Position numbers and translations under genes: made by a program | In this document: piece by piece, positions 8,360 through 17,321 of the stretch | Layout of the letters: each line of letters opens with the position of its first letter | Numbering within the stretch: the first letter of the stretch is position 1 | The notes under the pieces: model-generated | What the model saw: the letters and a program-made list of their open reading frames with translations, nothing else | Database searches by the model: none | What the model was told of the DNA's origin: nothing | From: Candidatus Bathyarchaeota archaeon | GTDB lineage: Archaea; Thermoproteota; Bathyarchaeia; Bathyarchaeales; Bathycorpusculaceae | DNA: 64,000 bases | Direction of reading: 5' to 3' | Assembly: GCA_026014665.1 (NCBI GenBank) | Contig: JAOZHX010000008.1 | Span: forward strand, 1 to 64,000

Positions 8360-11326
8360 ATGAAAATCGATGGCAAAAAGAAAGCAGTTCAAGAATTAGC
8401 CGTGCCGCTTACTGTTTTCTTAGCCGTCACTATCTTTTTGACTTTTAACATTATTCTTTTTCCAAGCCTTGTCATCGGCGACAGCTTCAACTGGACTCCC
8501 CAAAACGTGTTGGACATCATGGGACCGAAAATTCTGAGGGAATCGTACATGGGTGATGTTGCGGTCATGTCAACCTTCAAAACTGGGTTTTTGTTCCCGC
8601 TAACCTACGTTTTGGTTTCTTTGAACTTGCCGTCCACGCTTGTTTACCCCGTCTTATTCTACTTCCTCTGCATGCTCTCGTTCTATTTCTTTTCTAAAGA
8701 ATTCCTAAACAACCAAACCCTGCGCATACTCGTATCAATCCTGTACCTGATTAACCCAGTTACACCCTACTATTTTGCATCCATAATCAACGCTTTCTCC
8801 TTAGTCATGCTGCCTCTTGCCCTCAAATTTTTCGTTCGAACCCTCAAAGAAATTCGGCACTCCGCCAACCGTCCTGGTTTGCTGAAGAACTTTGCCTTAA
8901 CCGCTTTCTTCCTTGCCCTATGTGTCTCTGCAAACGAGCAGTTCATCTTCTCAGCGCTTCTTATCGCCATTTTCATGATTGCGGCGTTCATGGCTGTTTT
9001 CTACAGGAAAATCGGTGCCCTAAAACCCTCAATTAAGCCTTTACTTTTCAATTTAGCTGTTTTCGGCTCTGTCTTCTTCCTGGTTAACCTTCCACTCGTA
9101 TACTCTTTGGGTAACGTGCAGTGTGCGCCTTGGTCAACCTACTTCCAAGGACCATCCTCTTCACGTTTCTTAACTACGGTTGAATACACTTACAGAAACG
9201 TTGGTTTAGACACTGTCCTACGTCTCGGCGGTGACTCAGGTACAGGTCTTGGACAGGGTTCTTGGTATGACTCCCCTTCTTTGGTGACGAACGTATTTGG
9301 TTACGTTTTGTTCGCTCTGTTCGCTGCTTCAATCTTGGTTTTAGCCCTGAAAAAAGACAGCCTAAAAGCTGAGAGAGCGTTTTTCTACTCAGCCATCCTC
9401 CTAGTCGCCGCGGCTCTTGCGTTGATTTTGGCAATCAAAAGCCTCTCCCACACACCCGATGTCCCTCATGGGTCGTTTGATATACTCTTAAAAACATGGG
9501 AGAACCCGAGCAAACTCAGAGTCATACTGTTGGCATCGATGCTGTCTGCAACGCTCCTGCTTTTCAGCCGTCTGGAGCTTTTTGCGAGCAAGAAGCGGAA
9601 CAGGTTGCTGGTCGGCTTAGTTGCCGCTTCGATTTTAGTTAGCACGGTTGCCTACAACAGTCCTTGGCTTTTGGGTTACGCTGGAAAAACACCGATGGTT
9701 GAAGTGTCTGATGCTTCCAAATGGGGCGGCATCTACAACCCAACTTACGCAAGCGTCGGCTCTACTCTTAGCCCTCAAGATTCAGTTTACAGAGGAATCG
9801 CCATACCCTACACTCATGAGACAGAGCTTTATGCTTCCCCCAATTCAAGGGTGTTCCAGATAGTTTCCCAAGTAAACGACCTAACCTCTCAACTGGTGAC
9901 AGAGCAGAACACGCCTTGGAGCAAGACGCTTGGATTATTCTCCGTCAAGAACGTTGCTCTAATGAATACTTACAGCCCAAACGAAGGACTCATTTTCCCA
10001 AATCCTAACCACATCGAGGTTAACCAAGCCCTGAGCGAAATCAGAAGCGACAGCGGCTTCAAACCCGCCATCCAGACAGATGAGTATGTTCTGCTCGAAA
10101 ACCAGAACGCTCTTCCCATCCTTTACGCTTCCAACTACTACGTGTTCTACGACAACCTTGGGACATTAAAGTACGCTTTCAACTATGCCGAATTCAAGGA
10201 CCTGCCTGTTTTCCTCGAAAGCCAAACTGCAAGCGGCATAACTTTTCCGTCATGGCTGCCAAAAGACGAGTACCGATTGTATGCAATCGACTTGTCAAGC
10301 GACATGACTGCTAAAACTTTTCCCTTAGTAATCAGCGACGGCGCTGCGCAAGACAGGCAGATTAGTCTTGACCGAACGAACGATTTTCAAAACCTAACGG
10401 TTTATACGGCAACTTGTTCTCTCTCTTCAGGTGACACTGTAAAGCCTCCAGAATCAACTGTAAATCAAACTCAGCGTCTGGCAGACGCAACCCTCAACTC
10501 AACCTCTAAACTCTTGGGCAACTACGGCAGCTTCACGCTTGAATTCAACGTAAACATCCTGCAGAACGGAAACTATAGTTTCCTTGGACCAAGAGTAATC
10601 ATTGATTCTGGCAACGAACAGTACTACATAATCATCCACGACAACGGAAACCTTGAATTGGCGGTTCAGCAAGCAGGCAATTTTAAATCAGGCATAGTAT
10701 CCCGTTTTATCGGCTACAGGCTGCAGGACCCAAACAGCACCATAAACGTTAAAGTGTCCAGAGTCTTTGATGAAGTTAGAGTTTACGTTCAAAACACTCT
10801 ATGCATGACCTACATCACGGCTCCAAAATTCGCAGACGTCTACCTTGCCTCTGAACATTCAACCTCAGCCTTCTCAAAAATCACCGTTACCAAAGATTCC
10901 TCCGTCAGGCTCTTTGCAGTAAGACAGAGCAGCCTAAAACCTACGTTTGTCGTTGAACAGAGCAGTCCTGAACGTTCAGCATTGACAGTGTATGCTAACG
11001 GTTCCGACTTCACAGTGGTATCCCAGTACCTGTACACTGAGCTAAGCCAAGCCAAAAGCGACTTTGCCAGCGAAGCGGTTCATGCCAACGTGTTCTTTAA
11101 AGGCTGGATCTACAACCATGCAGAAAATCAGACTTACATATCGATTGGTACAGAAGGGCAACTGGCAGCTTTGACTCTGACTGGTTTCTCGATTGCGTTC
11201 AGTTACCTGACGCTTATGTTATTGTTTACGCCTGCAGGTGGCGCTGCAGCCTCTGTGTGGCGTCGGTTCAAGGCATCCGCAAAAAACACTTTAATCAAAG
11301 GAGAAAAAACGAATGAACGAACGTAA
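8360..11326 (+). CDS. Large multi-pass membrane protein, probable GT-C-type glycosyltransferase
   Basis: The 988-residue protein has about ten membrane segments in residues 15-440. An acidic loop after the first segment (VIGDSFNW) is where GT-C enzymes place catalytic carboxylates. A large extracytoplasmic part follows (about 450-930), including a beta-rich stretch at about 710-850 that resembles a LamG/concanavalin fold (FTLEFNVNI, GPRVIIDSG). A final membrane segment is near 935-960 with a basic tail. Polyprenol-dependent sugar transferases of surface-glycan systems have this layout. The neighbouring GT4 genes support that role. I do not recognise an exact family. Confidence 0.6.
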   Translation: MKIDGKKKAVQELAVPLTVFLAVTIFLTFNIILFPSLVIGDSFNWTPQNVLDIMGPKILRESYMGDVAVMSTFKTGFLFPLTYVLVSLNLPSTLVYPVLFYFLCMLSFYFFSKEFLNNQTLRILVSILYLINPVTPYYFASIINAFSLVMLPLALKFFVRTLKEIRHSANRPGLLKNFALTAFFLALCVSANEQFIFSALLIAIFMIAAFMAVFYRKIGALKPSIKPLLFNLAVFGSVFFLVNLPLVYSLGNVQCAPWSTYFQGPSSSRFLTTVEYTYRNVGLDTVLRLGGDSGTGLGQGSWYDSPSLVTNVFGYVLFALFAASILVLALKKDSLKAERAFFYSAILLVAAALALILAIKSLSHTPDVPHGSFDILLKTWENPSKLRVILLASMLSATLLLFSRLELFASKKRNRLLVGLVAASILVSTVAYNSPWLLGYAGKTPMVEVSDASKWGGIYNPTYASVGSTLSPQDSVYRGIAIPYTHETELYASPNSRVFQIVSQVNDLTSQLVTEQNTPWSKTLGLFSVKNVALMNTYSPNEGLIFPNPNHIEVNQALSEIRSDSGFKPAIQTDEYVLLENQNALPILYASNYYVFYDNLGTLKYAFNYAEFKDLPVFLESQTASGITFPSWLPKDEYRLYAIDLSSDMTAKTFPLVISDGAAQDRQISLDRTNDFQNLTVYTATCSLSSGDTVKPPESTVNQTQRLADATLNSTSKLLGNYGSFTLEFNVNILQNGNYSFLGPRVIIDSGNEQYYIIIHDNGNLELAVQQAGNFKSGIVSRFIGYRLQDPNSTINVKVSRVFDEVRVYVQNTLCMTYITAPKFADVYLASEHSTSAFSKITVTKDSSVRLFAVRQSSLKPTFVVEQSSPERSALTVYANGSDFTVVSQYLYTELSQAKSDFASEAVHANVFFKGWIYNHAENQTYISIGTEGQLAALTLTGFSIAFSYLTLMLLFTPAGGAAASVWRRFKASAKNTLIKGEKTNERT

Positions 11327-12077
11327 AAAATCGGAAGACCTCTGGGATAAGAGGGAAAGGTTTGAGCAGACCCCGGATAGATACCGGGAAATCGCTTGCA
11401 AAAAGCCAGTTGCACAAGTTCTTGAACGTTTAGGCAGTCAATGGCGAAAAGACTGCTTATGGATTAACTACGCAGATTTAGGCTGCGGTGAGGGCAAGGG
11501 AACAAAATTTTTCTCTGAATTTTTGGTGAAAACGGTGGGGCTGCCCGTTAAAAGCATAGGTGTTGATGCCTCAGCCATATGTGCCGTGCCATGTAGAGAA
11601 AGAGGGATTGATTTCTGCAAGGTAGAACTGGGAGCTGAGCCTTTGAATTTGAGTGATTATCAAGTTATCACGCTTTTTGAAACGATTGAGCACGTTTTCA
11701 ACACTGATAAACTGTTAGAGTCAATAAGGCAGTCTATTTCAAAAGACGGCGTTCTATTGGTCACTACTCTTAACGTTGTATGCTTAAAGAACCGCCTCTT
11801 AGTACCATTGGGTATTCAACCCTTCAACACTGAAGTATCAACCAAGAAGCTGAGTTACGGCTACAAGTACAAATCTCTCAGGCAACGGATGGATACATGG
11901 AAGCCTGCAGGCCACATTCGACCCTTCACCCTGTACTCTCTCACAGAGATGCTTGAAGAAAACGGTTTTAAAGTCCTCAAGTCGCTCGGATTGGAGAACT
12001 GGAGAACTCTTAAAGTCTTGGAACACGTAGCTAAAAACATGTGTACAGGTATATTGGTAGTTGCCGTCCCATCGTAA
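11313..12077 (+). CDS. Class I SAM-dependent methyltransferase
   Basis: This 254-residue enzyme has the SAM-binding motif I ADLGCGEGKGT near residues 51-61, an acidic strand end IGVDAS, and the TLFETIEHV post-motif. It overlaps the preceding membrane-protein gene by 14 bp and has an AAAGGAG ribosome site, so it is the last gene of the glycan operon. It may methylate a sugar or lipid-linked intermediate; that is inferred from context only. A short poly-T run follows the stop. Confidence 0.85.
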   Translation: MNERKKSEDLWDKRERFEQTPDRYREIACKKPVAQVLERLGSQWRKDCLWINYADLGCGEGKGTKFFSEFLVKTVGLPVKSIGVDASAICAVPCRERGIDFCKVELGAEPLNLSDYQVITLFETIEHVFNTDKLLESIRQSISKDGVLLVTTLNVVCLKNRLLVPLGIQPFNTEVSTKKLSYGYKYKSLRQRMDTWKPAGHIRPFTLYSLTEMLEENGFKVLKSLGLENWRTLKVLEHVAKNMCTGILVVAVPS

Positions 12078-12178
12078 GCTTGCTTCTCTTTTTTCTGCTT
12101 AGTTTCGGATTGAATTGGAAGAATCTTATTAAGTAATAATACCTTACCCCTACCTGTTACAGGGCGCATTAGCGGGGT

Positions 12179-13597
12179 ATGGCAGTGAGCAGTATAGAGC
12201 GTAATGCAGAGATTTTATCAAGTTTTGGCTTGACCATCAAGCAAGCTAAAGTCTATCTGGCACTGGTTCTTCTGGGAACTGCCCCCGTTGGCGAAATATC
12301 AAAGTTTTCCAAAGTTCGACGGGAGGAAGTCTACAGAATTTTGCCAAAGCTTGAAAAAATGGGCTTGATAGAAAAAACTATGAGCGTACCTGTTAAGCTT
12401 AAAGCCACTTCGGTTGAGAACGCCCTCACCATACTGATAAGGAATGAGGAGGAGAACGCTAAAAAACGAATCGCAGAGTTGACTCTGAAAAAAGCAGAGT
12501 TTTTGGATCATTTTAGAACAGGCGCCAAAGAAGCTAAACTGGGCGATGCTGAACAATTCTCAATAATCTCTGAGAAGGCAGTTGCCCTAAGCAAAATCGA
12601 ATCTCTCTTAGATAAAGCCCAGGTCGAAATAGAATATTGTGTCTCCCGAGAAAAAATCCTGCAGTTTCTCAAGTACTTTTCAGAACCCTTAAGCCAGGCC
12701 GTTGAGCGTGGGGTAAAGGTGCGCATAATCTCTACGCCGCCGCATGCTGAGGATGAGATTCCTAGGGCAATAAACCAGGCCCTGGCTTCACGTAAGTCGG
12801 TTGCTATTCGCTATCTGGAGAGTCTTCCGAATCATTTTCTCGTGATTGATAGCCTTGAAGTCCTGGTTGCTACTTCCACGTCGGGTTTTCTGGCAGATAA
12901 CCCCTTGTTATGGTCAAACAATTTTCCCCACATTATGGTTTACAAGAAGCTCTTTGAGGAACTTTGGGATTCATCGGTTGAATCTGCATCTTTAAACGTC
13001 GAAGGTGAAGATGCGAAGTTACAGCTTTTCATTAAGCAGATGAAACCTTCGAGCCACGTTATACTCCTCTATGAGACCAGCGATGCTAAGCTTAAGGTAC
13101 TCCTCAACTACATCAAATATGCCTTAGAGAATGATGAAGCAGTCGTTTATGTTTGTTCTGAAGCAAGCGTAGAAGAAATCAAGACAGCCATAGCTTCTTT
13201 TGGGGTGGATGTTAGAAAGTATGAAGGTCTTGGCGCTCTGAAGATTTTGGATTACACTCAACATTACATAATTGATGGTCGCTTCGATGTTGAGCGCACA
13301 CTTAAGCTTTGGAACAGCTACTACGAGCAGGCAACATCTAGGGGGTTTAAGGGACTCCGAGCCACCGGTGAGACTGCTTGCTTCTTTAAGCACAATCTGG
13401 TTAAAGAACTGGTTGAATACGAGAAGGCGCTGCATCAAAAGCTGGAAACACCGATGATTGCAATTTGTGCTTACCGTGCAGACATGCTCATGAGAGCAGG
13501 CAATCCAGTAAACATATACGCTGAATTAGTTAGAGCACACGGTAACGTTCTGTTTACTTGGGTCGACAAAGAGTTAGGCAGAGTAGCTATAAGCTAA
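12179..13597 (+). CDS. TrmB-family regulator fused to a MEDS sensory domain
   Basis: Three parts can be seen in the 472 residues. Residues about 10-75 are a TrmB winged helix (LGLTIKQAK-like start, VYRILPKLEKMGLI). Residues about 120-275 look like the PLD-like TrmB effector domain. Residues about 290-450 match the MEDS domain first described in DcmR-type methylotroph regulators (HVILLYETSD, AVVYVCSEAS, FDVERTLKLW). TrmB proteins repress or activate sugar and metabolic genes; MEDS domains are thought to sense small ligands. It sits between the glycan operon and a PocR-containing sensor. Its targets are unknown. Confidence 0.8.
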   Translation: MAVSSIERNAEILSSFGLTIKQAKVYLALVLLGTAPVGEISKFSKVRREEVYRILPKLEKMGLIEKTMSVPVKLKATSVENALTILIRNEEENAKKRIAELTLKKAEFLDHFRTGAKEAKLGDAEQFSIISEKAVALSKIESLLDKAQVEIEYCVSREKILQFLKYFSEPLSQAVERGVKVRIISTPPHAEDEIPRAINQALASRKSVAIRYLESLPNHFLVIDSLEVLVATSTSGFLADNPLLWSNNFPHIMVYKKLFEELWDSSVESASLNVEGEDAKLQLFIKQMKPSSHVILLYETSDAKLKVLLNYIKYALENDEAVVYVCSEASVEEIKTAIASFGVDVRKYEGLGALKILDYTQHYIIDGRFDVERTLKLWNSYYEQATSRGFKGLRATGETACFFKHNLVKELVEYEKALHQKLETPMIAICAYRADMLMRAGNPVNIYAELVRAHGNVLFTWVDKELGRVAIS

Positions 13598-13767
13598 CGC
13601 TTCTTCTTATTCCTACTAATTGGCATGCTCTTATGGGTAGTTGCCAATGGCAAGGCGAGTAAAACAAAGAAGGGGTTGATACCGACATCATCTTTCATGA
13701 ATCGGCTCTCCTCAGTTCGCTTTCCGCCTGGTTTAAGCAGTTGAGTTTGTGCTATCTTCGAGGGCAT
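13594..13767 (-). CDS. Small basic hypothetical protein
   Basis: A 57-residue frame starts at an ATG preceded by GGAGTGAT. It contains one hydrophobic stretch (PFFVLLALPLA) and a basic end RNKKKR, so it may be a small membrane protein. It starts 14 bp beyond the stop codon of the next small gene on the same strand. It overlaps the convergent TrmB gene by 4 bp. No family recognised. Confidence 0.4.
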   Translation of the reverse strand: MPSKIAQTQLLKPGGKRTEESRFMKDDVGINPFFVLLALPLATTHKSMPISRNKKKR

Positions 13768-13780
13768 CTCTATCACTCCA

Positions 13781-14071
13781 TTACACATGCGTTATGAAAT
13801 CCATATTCCACTGTTTCGTCTTCTTGACTGGTGGTTTTCTGCAGATTTTAGGCGCTATGAATACCGAGTTGCCCTTCTCCAACTGTTCAATTACCATGTT
13901 GAAATCGATAAATGAACTTTCAACCACTCCTACCGATTGCTCATCGTCGTTACACACAAACACTATTTCAAAAAGCCTACCGCTTTCGCTGGGTGTCGGG
14001 TTTTGAAGGGTCAGTGGCGGGAGGCGTCTTTGTTTTTTATTCTTGTGTTTTGCGTCTAATGCTCTTTGCAT
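13781..14071 (-). CDS. Small hypothetical protein
   Basis: A 96-residue frame starts at the ATG at 14071, which has a GAGGAG ribosome site; a longer form could begin at 14161. The first 30 residues are basic and the rest has regular alternating strands (LFEIVFVCNDDEQSVGVV, SFIDFNMVIEQLEKGNS). It forms a pair with the small gene at 13594-13767. No family recognised. Confidence 0.4.
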   Translation of the reverse strand: MQRALDAKHKNKKQRRLPPLTLQNPTPSESGRLFEIVFVCNDDEQSVGVVESSFIDFNMVIEQLEKGNSVFIAPKICRKPPVKKTKQWNMDFITHV

Positions 14072-14334
14072 CTTTTCGCTCTCCTCTAAACACTGTTTAC
14101 CCCAAACTTGTCTTAAACTCATGTGACTGTAGGCTTGACACAACAGCGATTGGTTTAACATGCCGCTCTCTCCTTTGAAGAACCATTAAAGAAAGTTATG
14201 ATGGTTAATGGCTGGAGAAACCGCCAAAACTGAAGACCCCTCTATAACGAGGTTTGCTCATTTTTTGTTTGTTGCGCATTTTTCTTGTTTTAAGACAAAA
14301 TTGATATGTAAGTTGTATTAGCTGTTGGAATGAA

Positions 14335-17040
14335 GTGGAGTTTAATGGAATGGGCAGTTTACCTTTTGGTGTACAAGCATTTGAAAATTTAACGGATGCC
14401 GTCATAATAGTCGACGGTGAGGAAACAGTAATTTATCTTAACAGTTCTGCTTCCAAACTGTACGAATCCCCAAAGGAGGAAGCGTTAGGCAGAAAGCTTG
14501 GAGACCTCTTCACGCACGAGTGGATGAGCAAAACTGATGAGCAAACCTCAGTTGCTCTCCTATCCAAAGAGGGCTCTTGGGCGGGCAACGTGTACCATGT
14601 AAAGTCAAACGGCCAAAAATTTTTAGCATTCCAATCCCTTTCCACTTTTAGAGACTCTTCAGGAAACAAACGCGGAACCATCCACGTTATTCGACATGCA
14701 AACGATTCAGTAAGTCGAAACAAGTGCCTAGATGAGCAAGCTCAATCAATAAAAAAGCTCGATCAGGTTTTTTCAACCGATGAAGGCATTGAAAAGCAGG
14801 AATTAGCAAACCTGATCGATGCCCAAGCGTTACAGTCGATGATGGATGACTTATACGCTGTAACAAAGATTGGTTTTGCAGTCTTGGACTTAAAAGGAAA
14901 CGTGCTGGCTTCAACTGGCTGGCAGGATATCTGTACAAAATTCCACAGGGTGAACCCGCGGACTCTTTGGAATTGCTTGGAAAGCGACCTTGTACTCACG
15001 AAGGGCGTTGCGGCAGGTGAATTCAAAACCTACAAGTGCAAGAACAACATGTGGGACATAGTAACCCCCTTGATTATAGGCAAAAAACATGTTGGTAACC
15101 TCTTCTCAGGCCAATTCTTTTTTGACGACGAAAAAATCGACAAAGAAGCTTTCATCCAGCAAGCCGAAACGTACGGTTTTGACAAAGAAACTTATCTGTG
15201 CGCACTCGACAAGGTTCCAAGGTGGAACAGGGCAGTCGTCAGAAATCTGATGCAATTCTACGTCAAACTAGCCGAAATGATTTCAAGGCTAAGCTACAGC
15301 AACCTGCGGTTGACTAAGTCCCTGACTGAACAAAAACTCATTGAAAGAGAGCTAAGAGAAAGTCACCATGACTTAAACCATGCTCAAAGCGTGGCGAAAA
15401 CGGGAAGCTGGCGGCTAAACGTCCTCTCCAACCAACTGCTATGGTCCGATGAAACCTACCGGATGTTCGGAATCCCCAAGGGAACGCCCTTAAACTATGA
15501 AACTTTCCTTGAAAGGGTTCATCCAGAGGACAGACAGCTGGTTGATAGTAAATGGAAGGCAGCTCTTCGCGGTGAACGATATGACGTTGAACACCGAATT
15601 CTTGTTAACGGCAACGTATTTTGGGTTCATGAAAGAGCAGAACTTGAATTTGACAGGGATGGCTCGTTGATCGGCGGCTTTGGAACAGTCCAGGATATAA
15701 CGGAGCACAAAACCGATGAACAAACCCTTCAAAGACTCAACCGAGCGCTAAGAGCCATAAGCAATAGCAATCAGGCATTAATGCGGGCAACAGACGAATC
15801 AGCTTTCCTGCAGCAGGGTTGCAGAATAATAGTTGAGGATTGCGGCTACGCTCTTGTATGGATTGGCTTCGCGCTGGATGATGAAGCGAAATCAGTTATG
15901 CCCATGGCTTACGCTGGTTTCGACAAAGGCTACATTGACTCATTAAATATCACCTGGGCAGATACTGAAAGAGGTAGGGGTCCTACAGGGCGAGCAATTC
16001 GAACTGGAAAGCCACAGATAACCAACGATATTCGAAGTGACCCTGCCTTTGCCCCTTGGCGTAAGCAAGCGCTCGAGCGAGGCTATGCCTCAACTGTTGT
16101 GTTACCCCTTATGTTTGAAGGCAAAGCTTTTGGTGCTTTGAACGTTTATTCGCCCGAGACCAACGTATTCTCTGTAGACGAAGTGAAATTGCTCTCAGAA
16201 CTTGCTAGTGATTTGTCCCATGGAATAATCCTTCTTCGCACTAGAGCTGCCAAGGAGATTGCTGAAAGCGAACTGCGCAAAACATCTGAGCAGTGTAGGT
16301 TAGCTTTGGAAGCATCCAACATCGGTGCCTGGGATTATGACTTAAAAACAGGAGAAATTTTCTGGGATGAACGCACTCGTGAAATGTTTGGTGTATCTTC
16401 GGGAAGCACAATTATGTATCAGGAAGCCATGGAGAAAATTCATCCTGATGATCGGCAAGAAACCTTGGCGGTGATGTCTGATGCCGTTGCAGGAAGACAT
16501 GACGGAAAATTCTACCATGAGTTCCGTGTGATTCGGCAGGACGGCAGCATTCGCTGGATAGCCTCACATGGCAGAGTTTATTTTAGCGGTGAAGGTAAAG
16601 AACGCAAGCCTACACGGTTCATCGGCGTTAACATGGACATTACCAAACAGAAAGAGGATGAAAATGCTTTAAGTAAAGCCCGAGAAGAGTGGGAGCGAAC
16701 CTTTGATTCCTTGCCTGATTTGATAGCTATAGTCGACTATAAACACAGAATATTACGTATCAACAAGGCAATGGCAGATAAACTGGGTGTCAGACCTGAA
16801 CAGTGCTTTGGAAACCACTGTTACCTTTGCGTACACAAAACCAACCAACCCCCCGAATCCTGTCCACATGAGAAGACCCTCCAAGACGGCAAAACGCATA
16901 CTGCTGAAATCTTTGAAAAAAGGCTAGGCGGCAAAGTTGTAGTAAGCACTGCTCCCTTAAAGGATGAGCAGGGAAAAATCATCGGTTCAATCCACGTAAT
17001 TCGCCAACCGCAAGAAAGCAACAAACAGCAATGCGCATGA
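14335..17040 (+). CDS. PAS-PocR-PAS-GAF-PAS-PAS sensory protein without an output domain
   Basis: The 901-residue protein has a PAS domain (about 15-120), a PocR-type ligand-binding domain (about 156-325, with WQDICTKFHRVNP and NLFSGQFFFDD), a PAS/PAC pair (about 350-460), a GAF domain (about 468-615), a PAS/PAC pair (about 625-765) and a last PAS domain (about 770-895) with several cysteines (HCYLCVHK, PESCPHEKT). It has no histidine kinase, cyclase or DNA-binding domain and no membrane segment. The GTG at 14335 is used; the ATG at 14350 has a GGAG site 9 bp upstream and may be the real start. It is likely a cytoplasmic sensor that acts through a partner. Confidence 0.82.
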   Translation: MEFNGMGSLPFGVQAFENLTDAVIIVDGEETVIYLNSSASKLYESPKEEALGRKLGDLFTHEWMSKTDEQTSVALLSKEGSWAGNVYHVKSNGQKFLAFQSLSTFRDSSGNKRGTIHVIRHANDSVSRNKCLDEQAQSIKKLDQVFSTDEGIEKQELANLIDAQALQSMMDDLYAVTKIGFAVLDLKGNVLASTGWQDICTKFHRVNPRTLWNCLESDLVLTKGVAAGEFKTYKCKNNMWDIVTPLIIGKKHVGNLFSGQFFFDDEKIDKEAFIQQAETYGFDKETYLCALDKVPRWNRAVVRNLMQFYVKLAEMISRLSYSNLRLTKSLTEQKLIERELRESHHDLNHAQSVAKTGSWRLNVLSNQLLWSDETYRMFGIPKGTPLNYETFLERVHPEDRQLVDSKWKAALRGERYDVEHRILVNGNVFWVHERAELEFDRDGSLIGGFGTVQDITEHKTDEQTLQRLNRALRAISNSNQALMRATDESAFLQQGCRIIVEDCGYALVWIGFALDDEAKSVMPMAYAGFDKGYIDSLNITWADTERGRGPTGRAIRTGKPQITNDIRSDPAFAPWRKQALERGYASTVVLPLMFEGKAFGALNVYSPETNVFSVDEVKLLSELASDLSHGIILLRTRAAKEIAESELRKTSEQCRLALEASNIGAWDYDLKTGEIFWDERTREMFGVSSGSTIMYQEAMEKIHPDDRQETLAVMSDAVAGRHDGKFYHEFRVIRQDGSIRWIASHGRVYFSGEGKERKPTRFIGVNMDITKQKEDENALSKAREEWERTFDSLPDLIAIVDYKHRILRINKAMADKLGVRPEQCFGNHCYLCVHKTNQPPESCPHEKTLQDGKTHTAEIFEKRLGGKVVVSTAPLKDEQGKIIGSIHVIRQPQESNKQQCA

Positions 17041-17200
17041 AATTTCTGAAAATGAACTGCAATTTGATAGTGATACTTCAGTAAAGCATTCTCTGCTTAA
17101 CAAGTGGGAACCCTCAAAATTGCAGCTGGATAGAGCATAAGGTCGGGAGCGGAATAATTATAAAACATTTGTTTTAAACGAAGGGTATGAGAGCGTTATT

Positions 17201-17209
17201 CTTATAAAG
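17201..17209 (+). promoter_or_regulatory. TATA box for tRNA-Ile
   Basis: CTTATAAAG lies about 35-40 bp upstream of the mature tRNA 5' end, the spacing expected for an archaeal tRNA promoter. Confidence 0.6.
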
Positions 17210-17241
17210 CAACAAAATATTAGTGTTGTATCCCCACATGT

Positions 17242-17319
17242 GGGCCGGTAGCTCAGCACGGCTGGAGCGTTCGACTGATAATCGAAAGGTCGCCGGTTCA
17301 AATCCGGCTCGGCCCACCA
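17242..17319 (+). tRNA. tRNA-Ile (anticodon GAT)
   Basis: The cloverleaf is complete: acceptor GGGCCGG pairs with TCGGCCC, the D stem is GCTC/GAGC, the anticodon stem TTCGA/TCGAA holds loop CTGATAA with anticodon GAT, and the T arm is GCCGG-TTCAAAT-CCGGC. The discriminator is A at 17316, and CCA is encoded at 17317-17319. No intron is present. The convergent YihY gene ends 3 bp after CCA. Confidence 0.95.
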
Positions 17320-17321
17320 GC

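Noticed and set aside
13749-14178. Plus-strand frames of 60-90 residues
   Set aside because: They are antisense to the two small minus-strand genes and lack ribosome sites.
17242-17319. tRNA intron or attachment site for an integrated element
   Set aside because: The tRNA is uninterrupted and no duplicated tRNA 3' end or integrase is present.
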